From an uncultured Collinsella sp. (GTDB taxonomy: Bacteria > Actinomycetota > Coriobacteriia > Coriobacteriales > Coriobacteriaceae): a stretch of DNA of 64,000 nucleotides. The position numbers and the translations under genes were made by a program. This document shows, piece after piece, positions 1 to 8,592 of the stretch. The notes beneath the pieces were generated by a model. The model had not been told where the DNA came from, did no database searches, and saw only the letters and a list, made by a program, of their open reading frames with translations. Numbering within the stretch: the stretch's first letter is position 1; each line of letters opens with the position of its first letter. The stretch covers positions 62,001-126,000 of the forward strand of contig CAAFZX010000043.1 of assembly GCA_900767675.1 (NCBI GenBank). Direction: 5' to 3'.

Positions 1-765
1 CGCGCCGTCCGCGTCGCCGCAATGGGCCCGCTCGGTGGTATCGGTGACGCCCTGTTCTGGCTGACGCTCGTGCCTATCACGGCCGGCATCACCTCCAACA
101 TGGCCATCAACGGCAACGCCGCTGCGCCGATCATCTTCCTGGTGATCTTCAACGTCGTCCAGTTCGCTCTGCGCTTCTGGCTCATGAATTGGTCCTACAA
201 GCTTGGCACCAGCGCTATTGACGCTCTGACCGCCAACATGCAGGCCTTCACGCGTGCCGCTTCCATCATGGGCGTCTTCGTCGTCGGTTGCCTGGTCGTC
301 ACCATGGGTGGCACCCAGATCAACCTCCAGATCCCCAACGGCACCACCCGTGGCCTCTCCGCTACTACCGTGATCGTCTCCGAGAAGGAGGCCGAGAACT
401 TCACCGGTATGGAGGGCATCGATACCGAGACCGCTGAGGCCGGTACCATCGCCATGACCGATGAGGACGGCAACGCCCTCACCGCTTCCGATGCCGACGG
501 CAACGCTGTCGAGTGCGGCGTCACCGATCTGGGCAACGGCATGGAGTCCGTTACCTACGGCACCGTCACCGAGGATCCGGTCAACTTCTCTGTTGCCGAC
601 ACCCTCAACACCATCGTCCCGAAGCTCGTCCCGCTTATGCTTACGCTGCTGCTTTACTACATGTTCGCTAAGCACAGCTGGACCCCGACCAAGGGCATTC
701 TGCTGCTCTTCGTCCTGGGCATCCTGGGCGCTGGCCCGCTTGGTCTCTGGCCGAGCATCTGGTAA
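1..765 (+). CDS. PTS mannose/GalNAc-family IID component, 5' truncated
   Basis: This is the membrane IID subunit of a mannose-family phosphotransferase system. With IIC it forms the sugar channel. The frame is open from base 1 (RAVRVAAMGPLGG), so the N-terminal part lies outside the window. The MGPLGGIGDALFW stretch is the conserved IID motif, and the C-terminus has the usual hydrophobic segments ending LGLWPSIW. Between the segment near residue 95 and the last membrane segments there is an acidic insert of about 85 residues, where E. coli ManZ has about 30. The downstream GntR, AgaS and NagA genes point to N-acetylgalactosamine or galactosamine as substrate; that is inference. Confidence 0.9.
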   Translation, partial: RAVRVAAMGPLGGIGDALFWLTLVPITAGITSNMAINGNAAAPIIFLVIFNVVQFALRFWLMNWSYKLGTSAIDALTANMQAFTRAASIMGVFVVGCLVVTMGGTQINLQIPNGTTRGLSATTVIVSEKEAENFTGMEGIDTETAEAGTIAMTDEDGNALTASDADGNAVECGVTDLGNGMESVTYGTVTEDPVNFSVADTLNTIVPKLVPLMLTLLLYYMFAKHSWTPTKGILLLFVLGILGAGPLGLWPSIW

Positions 766-831
766 GGCTCTAGCTTGAGGGGTGTGTCCCTGCGCGGCTC
801 ACACCCCGACCCCTTAAGCCATGTGTATGTT

Positions 832-868
832 AAAAGCCGCGTGCTCGAAAGGGCGCGCGGCTTTTGTT
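832..868 (+). terminator. Rho-independent terminator after PTS IID
   Basis: A 13-bp stem (AAAAGCCGCGTGC against GCGCGCGGCTTTT, one G-T pair) is followed by a T-rich tail. It ends the PTS operon before gntR. Confidence 0.85.
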
Positions 869-871
869 TTC

Positions 872-901
872 TTGATGAGTCGGGTGTTGCAGACCGATAA
901 T
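872..901 (+). promoter_or_regulatory. Candidate sigma-70 promoter of gntR
   Basis: TTGATG at 872-877 and GATAAT at 896-901 are separated by 18 bp, directly upstream of the gntR start and just after the terminator of the preceding operon. Confidence 0.45.
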
Positions 902-950
902 GCTTAACACCCTAGGTAGTTAGCCGAATTCGAGCAAAAGGGAGGATAGG

Positions 951-1682
951 ATGGCGATCGGAGCGCGTAAGCAGCCGCTGTACGATCAGCTGGTCGATAT
1001 TCTGACCGAAAAGATTGACCATGAATATCGCGCCGGTGACATGATTCCTTCCGAGCGCGAACTTTCGGAGCGCTATGGTCTCTCGCGCACTACGGTACGC
1101 TTGGCTCTGCAGGAACTGGAGCGTTTAGGACTGGTGGTTCGGCAGCACGGTCGCGGTACCTTTGTGACCGACCGTTCGGCAAAAGCAACCAATCTTATGC
1201 AGTCCTACAGCTTTACCGAGCAGATGCGCGCGATGGGTCGCGACCCCGAGACCACGATTCTCGAGTTTTGCGAGATGGAGGCCGATAAGAATCTGGCCGA
1301 GCATATGGGATTGCGTATCGGTGATCGCATTTTTAAGCTTAAGCGCCTTCGTTCTGCCGACAACATGCCCATGATGGTCGAACGCAGCTATCTACCGGTT
1401 CGTCAATTTCTGTCCCTAAAGCGACCGCTGCTGGAGCGTAAGCCGCTTTACGATGTGATTGAGCAAGACTTTCAGCAAAAGATACGCGTGGCTGAAGAGG
1501 AGTTCTATGCGAGCATAGCCCGTCCCACCGACGCCCACCTTTTGGGAATTGTCGAGGGCTCGCCTGTGCTCGATTTGGTCAGGACTACGTATAACGAGTC
1601 AAACGAGGTTGTGGAGTATACACTCTCGGTTGCTCGTGCCGATCAGTTTAAATACAAGGTTTACCACCAGCGTAGCAACTAG
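951..1682 (+). CDS. GntR/HutC-family transcriptional regulator (UTRA domain)
   Basis: A 243-residue repressor with an N-terminal winged helix (about residues 10-75, including PSERELSERYGLSRTTVRLA and GRGTFV) and a C-terminal UTRA ligand domain (about 95-235, ending YTLSVARADQFKYKVY). Family members such as NagR, DasR and AgaR2 bind phosphorylated amino sugars. A clear GGGAGG site at 940-945 supports the ATG start. It sits between the PTS and agaS, and a DasR-type inverted repeat lies in the agaS promoter, so control of the amino-sugar genes is likely. The ligand is not determined by the sequence. Confidence 0.9.
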   Translation: MAIGARKQPLYDQLVDILTEKIDHEYRAGDMIPSERELSERYGLSRTTVRLALQELERLGLVVRQHGRGTFVTDRSAKATNLMQSYSFTEQMRAMGRDPETTILEFCEMEADKNLAEHMGLRIGDRIFKLKRLRSADNMPMMVERSYLPVRQFLSLKRPLLERKPLYDVIEQDFQQKIRVAEEEFYASIARPTDAHLLGIVEGSPVLDLVRTTYNESNEVVEYTLSVARADQFKYKVYHQRSN

Positions 1683-1720
1683 TGTCCGCATCGTTTCCAT
1701 ATGGTGATTCTTTGCATTTA

Positions 1721-1757
1721 ACTGGTTACTACCAGATAACCAACCGAAGTGTATAAT
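1721..1757 (+). promoter_or_regulatory. agaS promoter with DasR/NagR-like operator
   Basis: ACTGGTTACTACCAGA at 1721-1736 is a near-perfect inverted repeat (ACTGGT-4-ACCAGA) of the type bound by GntR/HutC amino-sugar regulators. A consensus TATAAT lies at 1752-1757, so the operator covers the -35 position, which suits repression by the adjacent GntR protein. Confidence 0.55.
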
Positions 1758-1796
1758 TGCACGTCAGAGGATTACTTCTAGAGAGAGGTATTAGAA

Positions 1797-2963
1797 ATGT
1801 TCGAGAAGAGTGTCGAGGAGCTCACCGAGCTCGGCGCCCAGATCACCACGGCCGAGATTGCTCAGCAGCCCGAGCTTTGGCGTGATACGCTCAACATCTA
1901 TCGCGAGAACAAGGAGGCCATCGAGACCTTCCTGGCCGAGGCTCGTGCTATGGGCGAGGGCCGTCTGTCCGTTGTCTTCACCGGTGCCGGTACGTCCGAC
2001 TACGTTGGCGATACCTGCGCCCCGTACCTGCGTCACGCTGGCAACACTGATCTCTACGACTTTAAGCCCATCGCCACGACCGACATCGTGAGCGCTCCGC
2101 GCGATTTCCTGCGCGCCGAGGATCCCACGCTTGTGGTTTCCTTTGCCCGCTCTGGCAACAGCCCCGAGAGCCTTGCCGCCGTTGCCGTTGCCAAGGAGCT
2201 CGTCCACAACGTCAAGTTCCTCAACATCACCTGCGCTCCCGAGGGCAAGCTCGCCGTCGAGTCTGCCGATGATCCCAACGCGCTGACGCTGCTCATTCCG
2301 CGCGCCAACGACAAGGGCTTCGCCATGACCGGTTCTTATTCCTGCATGACCCTGCTCTCTACCCTCATCTTTGACGAGGCTTCCGACGAGCAGAAGGCCG
2401 AGTGGGTCGAGACCATCGCCAAGATGGGCGAGGAGGTCATCGCTCGCGAGTCCGAGGTTGCCGACTACCTCGCTGGCGACTTCAACCGCGTGACGTACTT
2501 GGGTTCCGGCTCCTTCGGTGGCCTTGCCCAGGAGAGCCAGCTCAAGATCCTCGAGCTTGCTCACGGTCTGGTCGCTACTTCCTACGACACCTCCATGGGC
2601 TATCGTCACGGACCCAAGTCCTTCGTCGACGACAAGACCCTCGTGTTCGTGTTCGTCAACAACGACGCCTACACCCATCAGTACGACATCGACATCCTCA
2701 ACGAGATCGGTGGCGACAAGATCGCTCAGCACACCGTTGCCGTTCAGCAGGATGGCGCTACTGTCTACGAGGGTGAGTCCTTCACCTTTAAGGGCTACGA
2801 GGCGCTTCCCGAGGGTTACCTTGCTCTGCCGTTCGTGATGTTTGCCCAGGCTATCAGCCTGCTCAACTCCGTGCGCGTGGGCAACACGCCCGATACGCCG
2901 AGCCCCACCGGCACGGTCAACCGCGTGGTTAAGGGCGTGACGATTCACCCCTTCACCGCTTAA
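1797..2963 (+). CDS. agaS: AgaS-type SIS-domain sugar isomerase/deaminase
   Basis: A 388-residue cytoplasmic protein with two SIS domains. GAGTSDYVG at residues 63-71 and SFARSGNSPES near 115-125 are the sugar-phosphate binding loops of the first, and the second spans about 210-360. AgaS converts galactosamine-6-phosphate to tagatose-6-phosphate with release of ammonia. The length matches AgaS and not the longer GlmS. The AGAGAGG sequence upstream supports the ATG. It lies between gntR and the deacetylase gene, giving the order of the GalNAc pathway. Confidence 0.88.
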   Translation: MFEKSVEELTELGAQITTAEIAQQPELWRDTLNIYRENKEAIETFLAEARAMGEGRLSVVFTGAGTSDYVGDTCAPYLRHAGNTDLYDFKPIATTDIVSAPRDFLRAEDPTLVVSFARSGNSPESLAAVAVAKELVHNVKFLNITCAPEGKLAVESADDPNALTLLIPRANDKGFAMTGSYSCMTLLSTLIFDEASDEQKAEWVETIAKMGEEVIARESEVADYLAGDFNRVTYLGSGSFGGLAQESQLKILELAHGLVATSYDTSMGYRHGPKSFVDDKTLVFVFVNNDAYTHQYDIDILNEIGGDKIAQHTVAVQQDGATVYEGESFTFKGYEALPEGYLALPFVMFAQAISLLNSVRVGNTPDTPSPTGTVNRVVKGVTIHPFTA

Positions 2964-2981
2964 TCGCGTCCCCCTGTAAGG

Positions 2982-3021
2982 GCGCCCGTCCGCTCATAAC
3001 GGCGGGCGGGCGCTTTTTGTT
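2982..3021 (+). terminator. Rho-independent terminator after agaS
   Basis: A GC-rich 12-bp stem (GCGCCCGTCCGC with GCGGGCGGGCGC, one G-T pair) is followed by TTTTTGTTTT. Confidence 0.85.
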
Positions 3022-3080
3022 TTACGTGAGCTGGGTATAAGCAACACCACAGTCAACTGCTTTAGAAGCGAGGAGTGCAT

Positions 3081-4250
3081 ATGAGCACGTACGCAATTAA
3101 GGCTGACAAGTTCTTCTTGCCGGCAGGCCCGCAACTGGGCGGCTATCTTATGGTCGAGGATGGCGTCTTTGGCGCCTGGCAGGCCGACGAGCCCTCTTGC
3201 GAGATTAAGGACTACACGGGATCGTGGATCGCACCGGGTATGGTCGATACTCACATCCATGGCTTCTACAACCACTCAACTACCGATAACGATCCCGAGG
3301 GCATCGATATCAGCTCGACCGAGCTCGCCCGTCGCGGTACCACCAGCTGGCTGCCCACGACGTTCACTGATGGCGTCGAGCAGATCAAGGACGCCTGCGC
3401 CGCCATCGCCCAGGCGGACGAGGGTCGCGGCCCCGACTTCTGCGGTGCTCGCATTCAGGGCATCTACTTGGAGGGCCCTTTCTTTACCATGAAGCACGTG
3501 GGCGCGCAGAACCCCGCTTATCTGATCGACCCCTCCGAGGAGGTCTTCGACCAGTGGCAGGAAGCTGCGGGTGGTCGTATCGTTAAGAGCGCCATGGCGG
3601 CCGAGCGCGACGGTGCCGCTGCTTATGCGGCTGCTCTGAACGCCAAGGGTGTGGTGACCAGCATCGGTCACTCCGACGCCACCTACGATGAGTGCATTGC
3701 CGCCATCAACGCCGGCGCCAGCTGCTTTACGCATACCTATAACGGCCAGCGCGGGTTGCATCACCGCGAGCCCGGTGTCGTGGGTGCTGCCATGTCCACG
3801 CCCGAGACCTACGCCGAGATCATCTGTGACGGCAAGCACGTAAACCCTGCCGCCATCAAGGCGCTGCTGCAGGCAAAGGGCTGGCAGCACACGGTGCTCA
3901 TCACCGACTGCCTGGGTTGCGGCGGCATGCCCGAGGGCAGCTACACCAGTGGTGGCATGGACGTCATCATGAAGGACAACCTGTGCTGGCTCGCCGACGG
4001 CAAGAGCATTGCCGGCTCGGTGCTCACGCTTGCCCAGGGCGTCAAGAACATCGTCGACTGGGGCATCGCTAGCGCCGATATCGCCATTCGCATGGCAACC
4101 GAGGTGCCGGCACGCTCCGCGCACATCGAGGATAAGTGCGGCAGCATCATGCCGGGTCGCGACGCCGACTTTGTCGTGTTCGACCACGAGCTCACCCTCG
4201 TCGAGACGTATGTTGGCGGCCAGAGCGTCGGCAACGCCTTTACCGAGTAA
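3081..4250 (+). CDS. nagA: N-acetylglucosamine/galactosamine-6-phosphate deacetylase
   Basis: A 389-residue amidohydrolase of the NagA/AgaA family that removes acetate from N-acetylhexosamine-6-phosphate. Metal and substrate motifs are in order: HIH at 58-60, EGPFF, GHSDATYDE, THTYNG, a TDC in place of the usual TDA, and IAGSVLTLAQGV. The C-terminal GSIMPGRDADFVV is the family's closing strand motif. A GTG six bases upstream is possible, but GCGAGGAG at 3068-3075 overlaps it and fits the ATG at 3081. The neighbours agaS and lacC suggest that the physiological substrate is GalNAc-6-phosphate. A 3' copy of this gene survives near 7.0 kb. Confidence 0.9.
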   Translation: MSTYAIKADKFFLPAGPQLGGYLMVEDGVFGAWQADEPSCEIKDYTGSWIAPGMVDTHIHGFYNHSTTDNDPEGIDISSTELARRGTTSWLPTTFTDGVEQIKDACAAIAQADEGRGPDFCGARIQGIYLEGPFFTMKHVGAQNPAYLIDPSEEVFDQWQEAAGGRIVKSAMAAERDGAAAYAAALNAKGVVTSIGHSDATYDECIAAINAGASCFTHTYNGQRGLHHREPGVVGAAMSTPETYAEIICDGKHVNPAAIKALLQAKGWQHTVLITDCLGCGGMPEGSYTSGGMDVIMKDNLCWLADGKSIAGSVLTLAQGVKNIVDWGIASADIAIRMATEVPARSAHIEDKCGSIMPGRDADFVVFDHELTLVETYVGGQSVGNAFTE

Positions 4251-4256
4251 CGATAG

Positions 4257-4294
4257 AAAAAGACGGCGGGCCCGAATCTGCTCGGACCCGCCGT
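4257..4294 (-). terminator. Terminator of the flavodoxin gene (shared hairpin)
   Basis: A 13-bp stem (ACGGCGGGCCCGA with TCGGACCCGCCGT) lies between convergent genes. The T run is on the minus strand (AAAAA at 4257-4261), so it mainly serves the flavodoxin gene and may also stop nagA. Confidence 0.7.
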
Positions 4295-4325
4295 ATGGGT
4301 TAAACGCTCAAAAGCACCTTAACAG

Positions 4326-4910
4326 TTACAGCTTGTTAGCGATCTTCTTTGCCGTGCGCTTAACGCCGGCCACAAGACCTCCCGCAGGATGCTCCTTTTC
4401 GTAGGCTAGACGCTTCTCGCGCTTGGCGTACTCTTCGACGATGATGTCGCCATACTCGTCTTCGATCTTGTCGAAGAAGTCGACGGCGCCCTTAATTTCC
4501 TCAGCGGTCGGGTGTCCCTTTTGGACACCGCCGGTGAGTTTGAACGGCCCCCACGTATCAAAGCCGGGGCAGCCGTAGACACCCATAAAGATGGCCTGCC
4601 TCATGCGGCAGATGCCATCGATATCCTTGCCGTACCACTTGTTTTTGCCACCGTAGGTCATAAGGCCAAACACCTTGTCCTGCGGCTGCAGCACGTTAGT
4701 GAGCACGCGCGCCATATCTTTGTCGATCTCGGAGTAATAAATGCCCGTGGCGACGCCGATCAGATGGTATTCGTGCAGGTCGGGGTACTCGTTTTTACCG
4801 AGCGCCTTGACGTCGAGGGTATCGATTTCGGGGTGCGCCTCAACGATGGCGTCCACGAGCTTTTTCGTATTGCCGTGGTGGCGTGAGGCATAGAGGATGA
4901 TGGTTCGCAT
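4326..4910 (-). CDS. Flavodoxin-family protein
   Basis: A 194-residue protein beginning MRTIILYASRHHGNTKKLVD, the FMN phosphate-binding loop of flavodoxins, followed by GVATGIYYSEID and LMTYGGKNKWYGKDID loops. The tail after residue 150 is longer than in small flavodoxins and rich in charged residues. A start ten codons upstream is open, but the flavodoxin strand begins at this ATG and an AAAGG site sits seven bases before it. A low-potential electron carrier role is inferred. It is convergent with nagA and does not look linked to the sugar pathway. Confidence 0.8.
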   Translation of the reverse strand: MRTIILYASRHHGNTKKLVDAIVEAHPEIDTLDVKALGKNEYPDLHEYHLIGVATGIYYSEIDKDMARVLTNVLQPQDKVFGLMTYGGKNKWYGKDIDGICRMRQAIFMGVYGCPGFDTWGPFKLTGGVQKGHPTAEEIKGAVDFFDKIEDEYGDIIVEEYAKREKRLAYEKEHPAGGLVAGVKRTAKKIANKL

Positions 4911-5066
4911 AAGAACGCCTTTCAGCTGTAATTGCATCAATGTCTATATGGTACCCCGTTGCATGGTTGGGATACCGGACACATCGATGAACGTGCGGGT
5001 TTGTCCTTTGGTCAGGGCCGAGACGGGTACTTGCGAGCAAAAAGCAGTTGTTCGAAAGGATGGGCA

Positions 5067-5948
5067 ATGGAATACGCTCTCTCCAACGATTCGATTTCTA
5101 TTAAGGTGTCTACGGCCGGCGGCTCGTTTACCTCGATTGAGGCCGACGGTCGCGAGTATCTGTGGCAGGGTGATCCCACCGTGTGGTCCGGCCAGGCGCC
5201 GATTTGCTTCCCGATTTGCGGAGGCTTGCGCGACAACAGCGCCATGACGTTTGCCGGGCATCATGTAAAGCTCGCTCGCCACGGCTTTGCGCGCAAGCAG
5301 GAGTGGAAGCTGCTGAGCCAAGGCGAGAACGAGTTGGCTATGTGCCTGGCTTCGGAGGATAACGCCGCGCTGCTGAGCGATTATCCGTATCCGTTTAGGC
5401 TCGTCGCCCGTTATACGCTCGAGGACAGCGCCGTGCGAGTCTCCTATGAGGTGACCAACGAGGGAACCGAGGACATGCCGTTCTTTATCGGTGGGCATCC
5501 CGGCTTTAGGTGCCCGCTCGATGAGGGCGAGGCCTATACGGACTACGAGTTGCGCTTTGAGAAGGATGAGGCTGCGGAGCTCTGCACCGCCGTTCCTTCG
5601 ACTGGCTTGATTGATGTGGACAGGCGCTCCAAGAACCCCATGGTGGGAAAGACTCTGCCCCTGTCGCACGAGCTCTTCGATTTTGCGGAGACCATCTTTG
5701 ACGTACTCGAGAGTCGTCAGGTCACGCTTTCCAAGAAGGGGGAGGACAAGGGCGTCCGCCTGAGCTTTGAGGGCTTTCCGTACCTCATCGTGTGGAGTAA
5801 GCCCGAGGGCGATTTTGTGGCAGTTGAACCCTGGGGCGGCCTCTCGACCTGCTCCGATGAGGACGACGTACTTGAGCATAAGCGCGGCTGCCTTGTCGCC
5901 AAGCCCAAGGAGACCATCGTTCGCTCGTTCACGATTGAGATTCTGTAA
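5067..5948 (+). CDS. Aldose 1-epimerase family protein (LacX-like), copy 1
   Basis: A 293-residue beta-sandwich mutarotase-like protein, related to LacX of lac operons. Visible conserved parts are the ICFPICGG strand, ARHGFARKQEW, FFIGGHPGF and the late VEPWGGLSTC. The reading frame is open upstream, but the homologous start at MEYALSND with AAAGGA at 5055-5060 matches the paralogue at 26827-27708, which has exactly the same length. It is followed after 59 bp by lacC copy 1. Family members act on aldoses or phospho-aldoses; the real substrate here is unknown. Confidence 0.85.
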   Translation: MEYALSNDSISIKVSTAGGSFTSIEADGREYLWQGDPTVWSGQAPICFPICGGLRDNSAMTFAGHHVKLARHGFARKQEWKLLSQGENELAMCLASEDNAALLSDYPYPFRLVARYTLEDSAVRVSYEVTNEGTEDMPFFIGGHPGFRCPLDEGEAYTDYELRFEKDEAAELCTAVPSTGLIDVDRRSKNPMVGKTLPLSHELFDFAETIFDVLESRQVTLSKKGEDKGVRLSFEGFPYLIVWSKPEGDFVAVEPWGGLSTCSDEDDVLEHKRGCLVAKPKETIVRSFTIEIL

Positions 5949-6007
5949 TTCCGTTTTGTCGACTCGTATCGCGAGGCACAAGGAGCCTGCGAGATAAGGA
6001 GCTAAAA

Positions 6008-6943
6008 ATGATCCTCACCGTTACGATGAACCCGTCTGTCGATACGCGCTATCAGCTCGATGAGCTAATTATCGACGACGTCAACCGTGTGACGCCCGAA
6101 AAGACCGCCGGCGGCAAGGGCCTCAACGTGGCCCGTGTGCTGGGCCAGCTGGGCGACGACGTTGTGGCAACCGGTCTGCTCGGCGGCCACATGGGCGCCT
6201 ACATGGCCGAGCTCATGGACGCCAACGGTATTAACAACGACTTTGTGCCCATCAAGGGCGAGACCCGCATCTGCCTCAATATCCTTCATGCCGGCAACCA
6301 GACCGAGCTGCTCGAGAGCGGCCCGACAATTGCCCCCGAGGAGCTCGATGCCTTTACCGCCAAGTTTACCGAGCTTGCGAGCAAGGCCGACGTCGTCACC
6401 ATCTCGGGTTCGCTGCCCCGCGGTGTCGAGGCAGACTACTATGCCAAGATCACGGGCATTGCCGAGAACGCCGGCGCCAAGGTGCTGCTCGATACCTCGG
6501 GCGCATCGCTCGAGGCTGCTCTCAAGTCCGAGGTCAAGCCCGAGCTGGTTAAGCCTAACCTGACCGAGATCAACGGCCTTTTGGGCACGAGCTTTACTAC
6601 CGACGATGTTGACGAGCTCCGCGCCGCGCTCGCCTCGGACGCCCGTTTCTCCGATATCCCCTGGGTCGTCGTGTCCATGGGCGCTGCCGGCTCCGTTGGC
6701 TTCCACAATGGCCGTGCGTTCCGCGCTAAGACGCCCGATATCCCTGCCGTTAACGCTACGGGCTCCGGCGACTCCACGATCGCAGGCTTTGCGCATGCCA
6801 TCGCTGCTGGCGCAGACGACGAGACGGTGCTGCGTACCGCCAACACCTGCGGTAAGCTCAACGCCATGGATCCCATGACTGGCCACTTGGTTATGGATCG
6901 TTGGGACGAGGTCTACAACGGCGTTGTCGTAACCGAGCTGTAA
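6008..6943 (+). CDS. lacC: Tagatose-6-phosphate kinase (PfkB family), copy 1
   Basis: A 311-residue ribokinase-fold kinase. It begins MILTVTMNPSVDTRYQL, has the AGGKGLNVARVL substrate loop and the NATGSGDS signature at about 249-256 with the catalytic Asp near 255. LacC phosphorylates tagatose-6-phosphate to the 1,6-bisphosphate; 1-phosphofructokinases are the close alternative. Linkage to agaS, nagA and, in the second copy, lacAB favours tagatose-6-phosphate. It is nearly identical in length and sequence to the copy at 27760-28695. Confidence 0.85.
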   Translation: MILTVTMNPSVDTRYQLDELIIDDVNRVTPEKTAGGKGLNVARVLGQLGDDVVATGLLGGHMGAYMAELMDANGINNDFVPIKGETRICLNILHAGNQTELLESGPTIAPEELDAFTAKFTELASKADVVTISGSLPRGVEADYYAKITGIAENAGAKVLLDTSGASLEAALKSEVKPELVKPNLTEINGLLGTSFTTDDVDELRAALASDARFSDIPWVVVSMGAAGSVGFHNGRAFRAKTPDIPAVNATGSGDSTIAGFAHAIAAGADDETVLRTANTCGKLNAMDPMTGHLVMDRWDEVYNGVVVTEL

Positions 6944-6990
6944 GGGCTTGTGCTGCGCCTTTGGCATTGGTTGTTTACTTGCGATCGGTA

Positions 6991-7116
6991 GTCGACGACA
7001 AGTGCGGTAGCATTATGCCGGGGCGCGACGCCGACTTTGTCGTGTTCAATCCCGACCTTAGCCTGGTCGAGACGTATGTGGGTGGCAACAGCGTCGGTAA
7101 CGCGTTTGCCGAGTAG
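6991..7116 (+). pseudogene. 3' remnant of a second nagA
   Basis: The 41 codons before the stop at 7114-7116 read DDKCGSIMPGRDADFVVF... and match the C-terminus of the intact NagA (stop at 4250) at 33 of 40 positions, including the closing VGNAF. No start or remaining domain is present upstream; the sequence joins unrelated bases after lacC. It is therefore a leftover of a duplicated nagA that once followed lacC. Confidence 0.8.
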
Positions 7117-7148
7117 CCGCCAAAGAAACGATCCGAGAGGGGATTTAG

Positions 7149-7622
7149 ATGATTTACGGTGCACTGGGCGATATCGAGGAATACCGCGGAATGCTCAAGG
7201 GCCTCGACGTGCTGATCGATTGGCTCGAGGAGAACGATCCGGCAGAGTTCGAGGTCGGAAGCCATCCGATTCTGGGCGATAAGGTCTTTGCGAACGTCAT
7301 GGCTCCCACGACGCGTCCCGAGGCCGAGGCTCACTATGAGACGCATCAGCGCTATCACGACCTGCAGATCGACGTCGAGGGTCGCGAGGCCTTTAAGGTT
7401 GCCACAGGTAGCCTGACGCTGGTCCAGGAGTTTGACGAGAAGGACGACTACGATCTGGTCGATTCCGACGCTTCGATCGCCGGCGATCTTGCCGATGATA
7501 AGTTTGCGCTGTTTGTTGCCGGCGAACCTCATATGCCCACGCTCGAGTTCCCGGGCGATGGCGCGCAGCCGGTCAAGAAGATCTGCTTTAAGCTGCTTGC
7601 CGACGCCTACTGGGAGGAGTAG
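7149..7622 (+). CDS. YhcH/YjgK/YiaL family protein
   Basis: A 157-residue cupin-like protein of the DUF386/EbgC family. It contains HQRYHDLQIDVEGRE, the family's histidine-bearing metal motif, and the C-terminal KKICFKLL strand. Members include YhcH of sialic acid operons and the beta subunit of evolved beta-galactosidase; sugar anomerase activity has been proposed for relatives. GAGAGGGGA just upstream supports the start. Its place after lacC and the nagA remnant fits amino-sugar metabolism. Confidence 0.85.
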   Translation: MIYGALGDIEEYRGMLKGLDVLIDWLEENDPAEFEVGSHPILGDKVFANVMAPTTRPEAEAHYETHQRYHDLQIDVEGREAFKVATGSLTLVQEFDEKDDYDLVDSDASIAGDLADDKFALFVAGEPHMPTLEFPGDGAQPVKKICFKLLADAYWEE

Positions 7623-7653
7623 CGCGCTGCTCGGCTGAGCTGTTCGTCTGATG

Positions 7654-7735
7654 GCGTAATTTCCCTAGGGAAATCACGCTAGGACCCCGCCAAACGTGCT
7701 TTCCCTAGGGGAATCACGTTTGGCAGGGTTTTCGG
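7654..7735 (+). terminator. Tandem hairpins ending the amino-sugar cluster
   Basis: Two adjacent hairpins share the core TTTCCCTAGGG. The first spans 7654-7679. The second, at 7684-7729, has a 13-14 bp stem (CCAAACGTG with CACGTTTGG at its core) and is followed by a T-rich tail, so it is the likely terminator. Confidence 0.7.
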
Positions 7736-7757
7736 TTTTTGAATAGGGAAGCCTCAT

Positions 7758-8213
7758 TTATTTGCGAAGAACATCGGCTAGCCGCAGGATTGAAATCATC
7801 GACCGATAAGTGAGTTCCACTTTTTCGCCCGCAAGCAGTCGTTTCGAGCCAATCTCATCTAGCCCCACAAGCCGAGAAAACAGCGGGCCGCTCATCGTGC
7901 CCTCGTCAATTGATTCCCTTATGGTCTTCAAAACGTCCGTATCATGAAGCGATGCCGAGCTGTAGGGGGCAACACGAGCGGAACTCTCAATTAACGATGA
8001 GACAAAAGGATGGAGATGCTTTGGACATAGTCCATCAAACACCACATCCCCATTGTCGTTCGAGCCGACCAGGCGCCAAGTATAATGATCGACCCAGTCA
8101 TCCCCGTCATATATGGCGTCCATGAGCAACTTCCCGTCTAGAGAGAGAAACCTATTTGGACATCGGGGCGCAAGACCGCAATCCATATCGGGCCTGCAGT
8201 AGCTCCAACCCAA
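7758..8213 (-). CDS. Hypothetical protein
   Basis: I do not recognise this 151-residue frame. It starts at TTG (8213) or, nine codons later, at an ATG (8186). Four cysteines occur in the N-terminal part (two before PRCPNRF and one in it, plus LCPKHL). The rest is soluble and ends in a possible helix, ISILRLADVLRK. The frame stays open for about 12 codons above the TTG without a good start, so it may be the tail of a decayed longer gene. Base composition is lower in GC than the neighbouring sugar genes. Confidence 0.4.
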   Translation of the reverse strand: MGWSYCRPDMDCGLAPRCPNRFLSLDGKLLMDAIYDGDDWVDHYTWRLVGSNDNGDVVFDGLCPKHLHPFVSSLIESSARVAPYSSASLHDTDVLKTIRESIDEGTMSGPLFSRLVGLDEIGSKRLLAGEKVELTYRSMISILRLADVLRK

Positions 8214-8558
8214 CGCACCACATAGGTTCCCTTTCGTACATGTGTATCAATCTGCCCCGAAATGCCGGTGAATGCAATTCCAGACCCGTTTGTCGGATAG
8301 CAATCGACGTATTATTGTTTTCCGCTCACAACCTTGTATAGATATATCGTTCCAGCAAAAGAGAAGGTATCGTGGCTATTTTAAATCTATATGGCCAATT
8401 CGAGCCCTCACCATGGCAATTGTTGCAGCTGGGTTTCTTTTCATTAAAATTTCACTTTGGTAAATCCCCGCCCCTAAGCATTAAACCCGAAGTCCACCGA
8501 GTGGGCGAATTGACGTGGCGATGCTTGGATTGGCGCGCACGCACTCAAAATCGGCAAC
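8214..8558. other. Intergenic, AT-richer, no gene seen
   Basis: About 345 bases between the hypothetical gene and the tRNA terminator. I see no convincing gene, repeat or strong promoter. Short open frames here lack ribosome sites. Confidence 0.5.
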
Positions 8559-8581
8559 AAAAAAGCCGCCCGAAGGCGGCT
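8559..8581 (-). terminator. Terminator of tRNA-Thr
   Basis: AGCCGCC-CGAA-GGCGGCT stem with a run of six T on the minus strand (A run at 8559-8564), 12 bp after the tRNA 3' end. Confidence 0.85.
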
Positions 8582-8592
8582 ATCTTGTGCAA

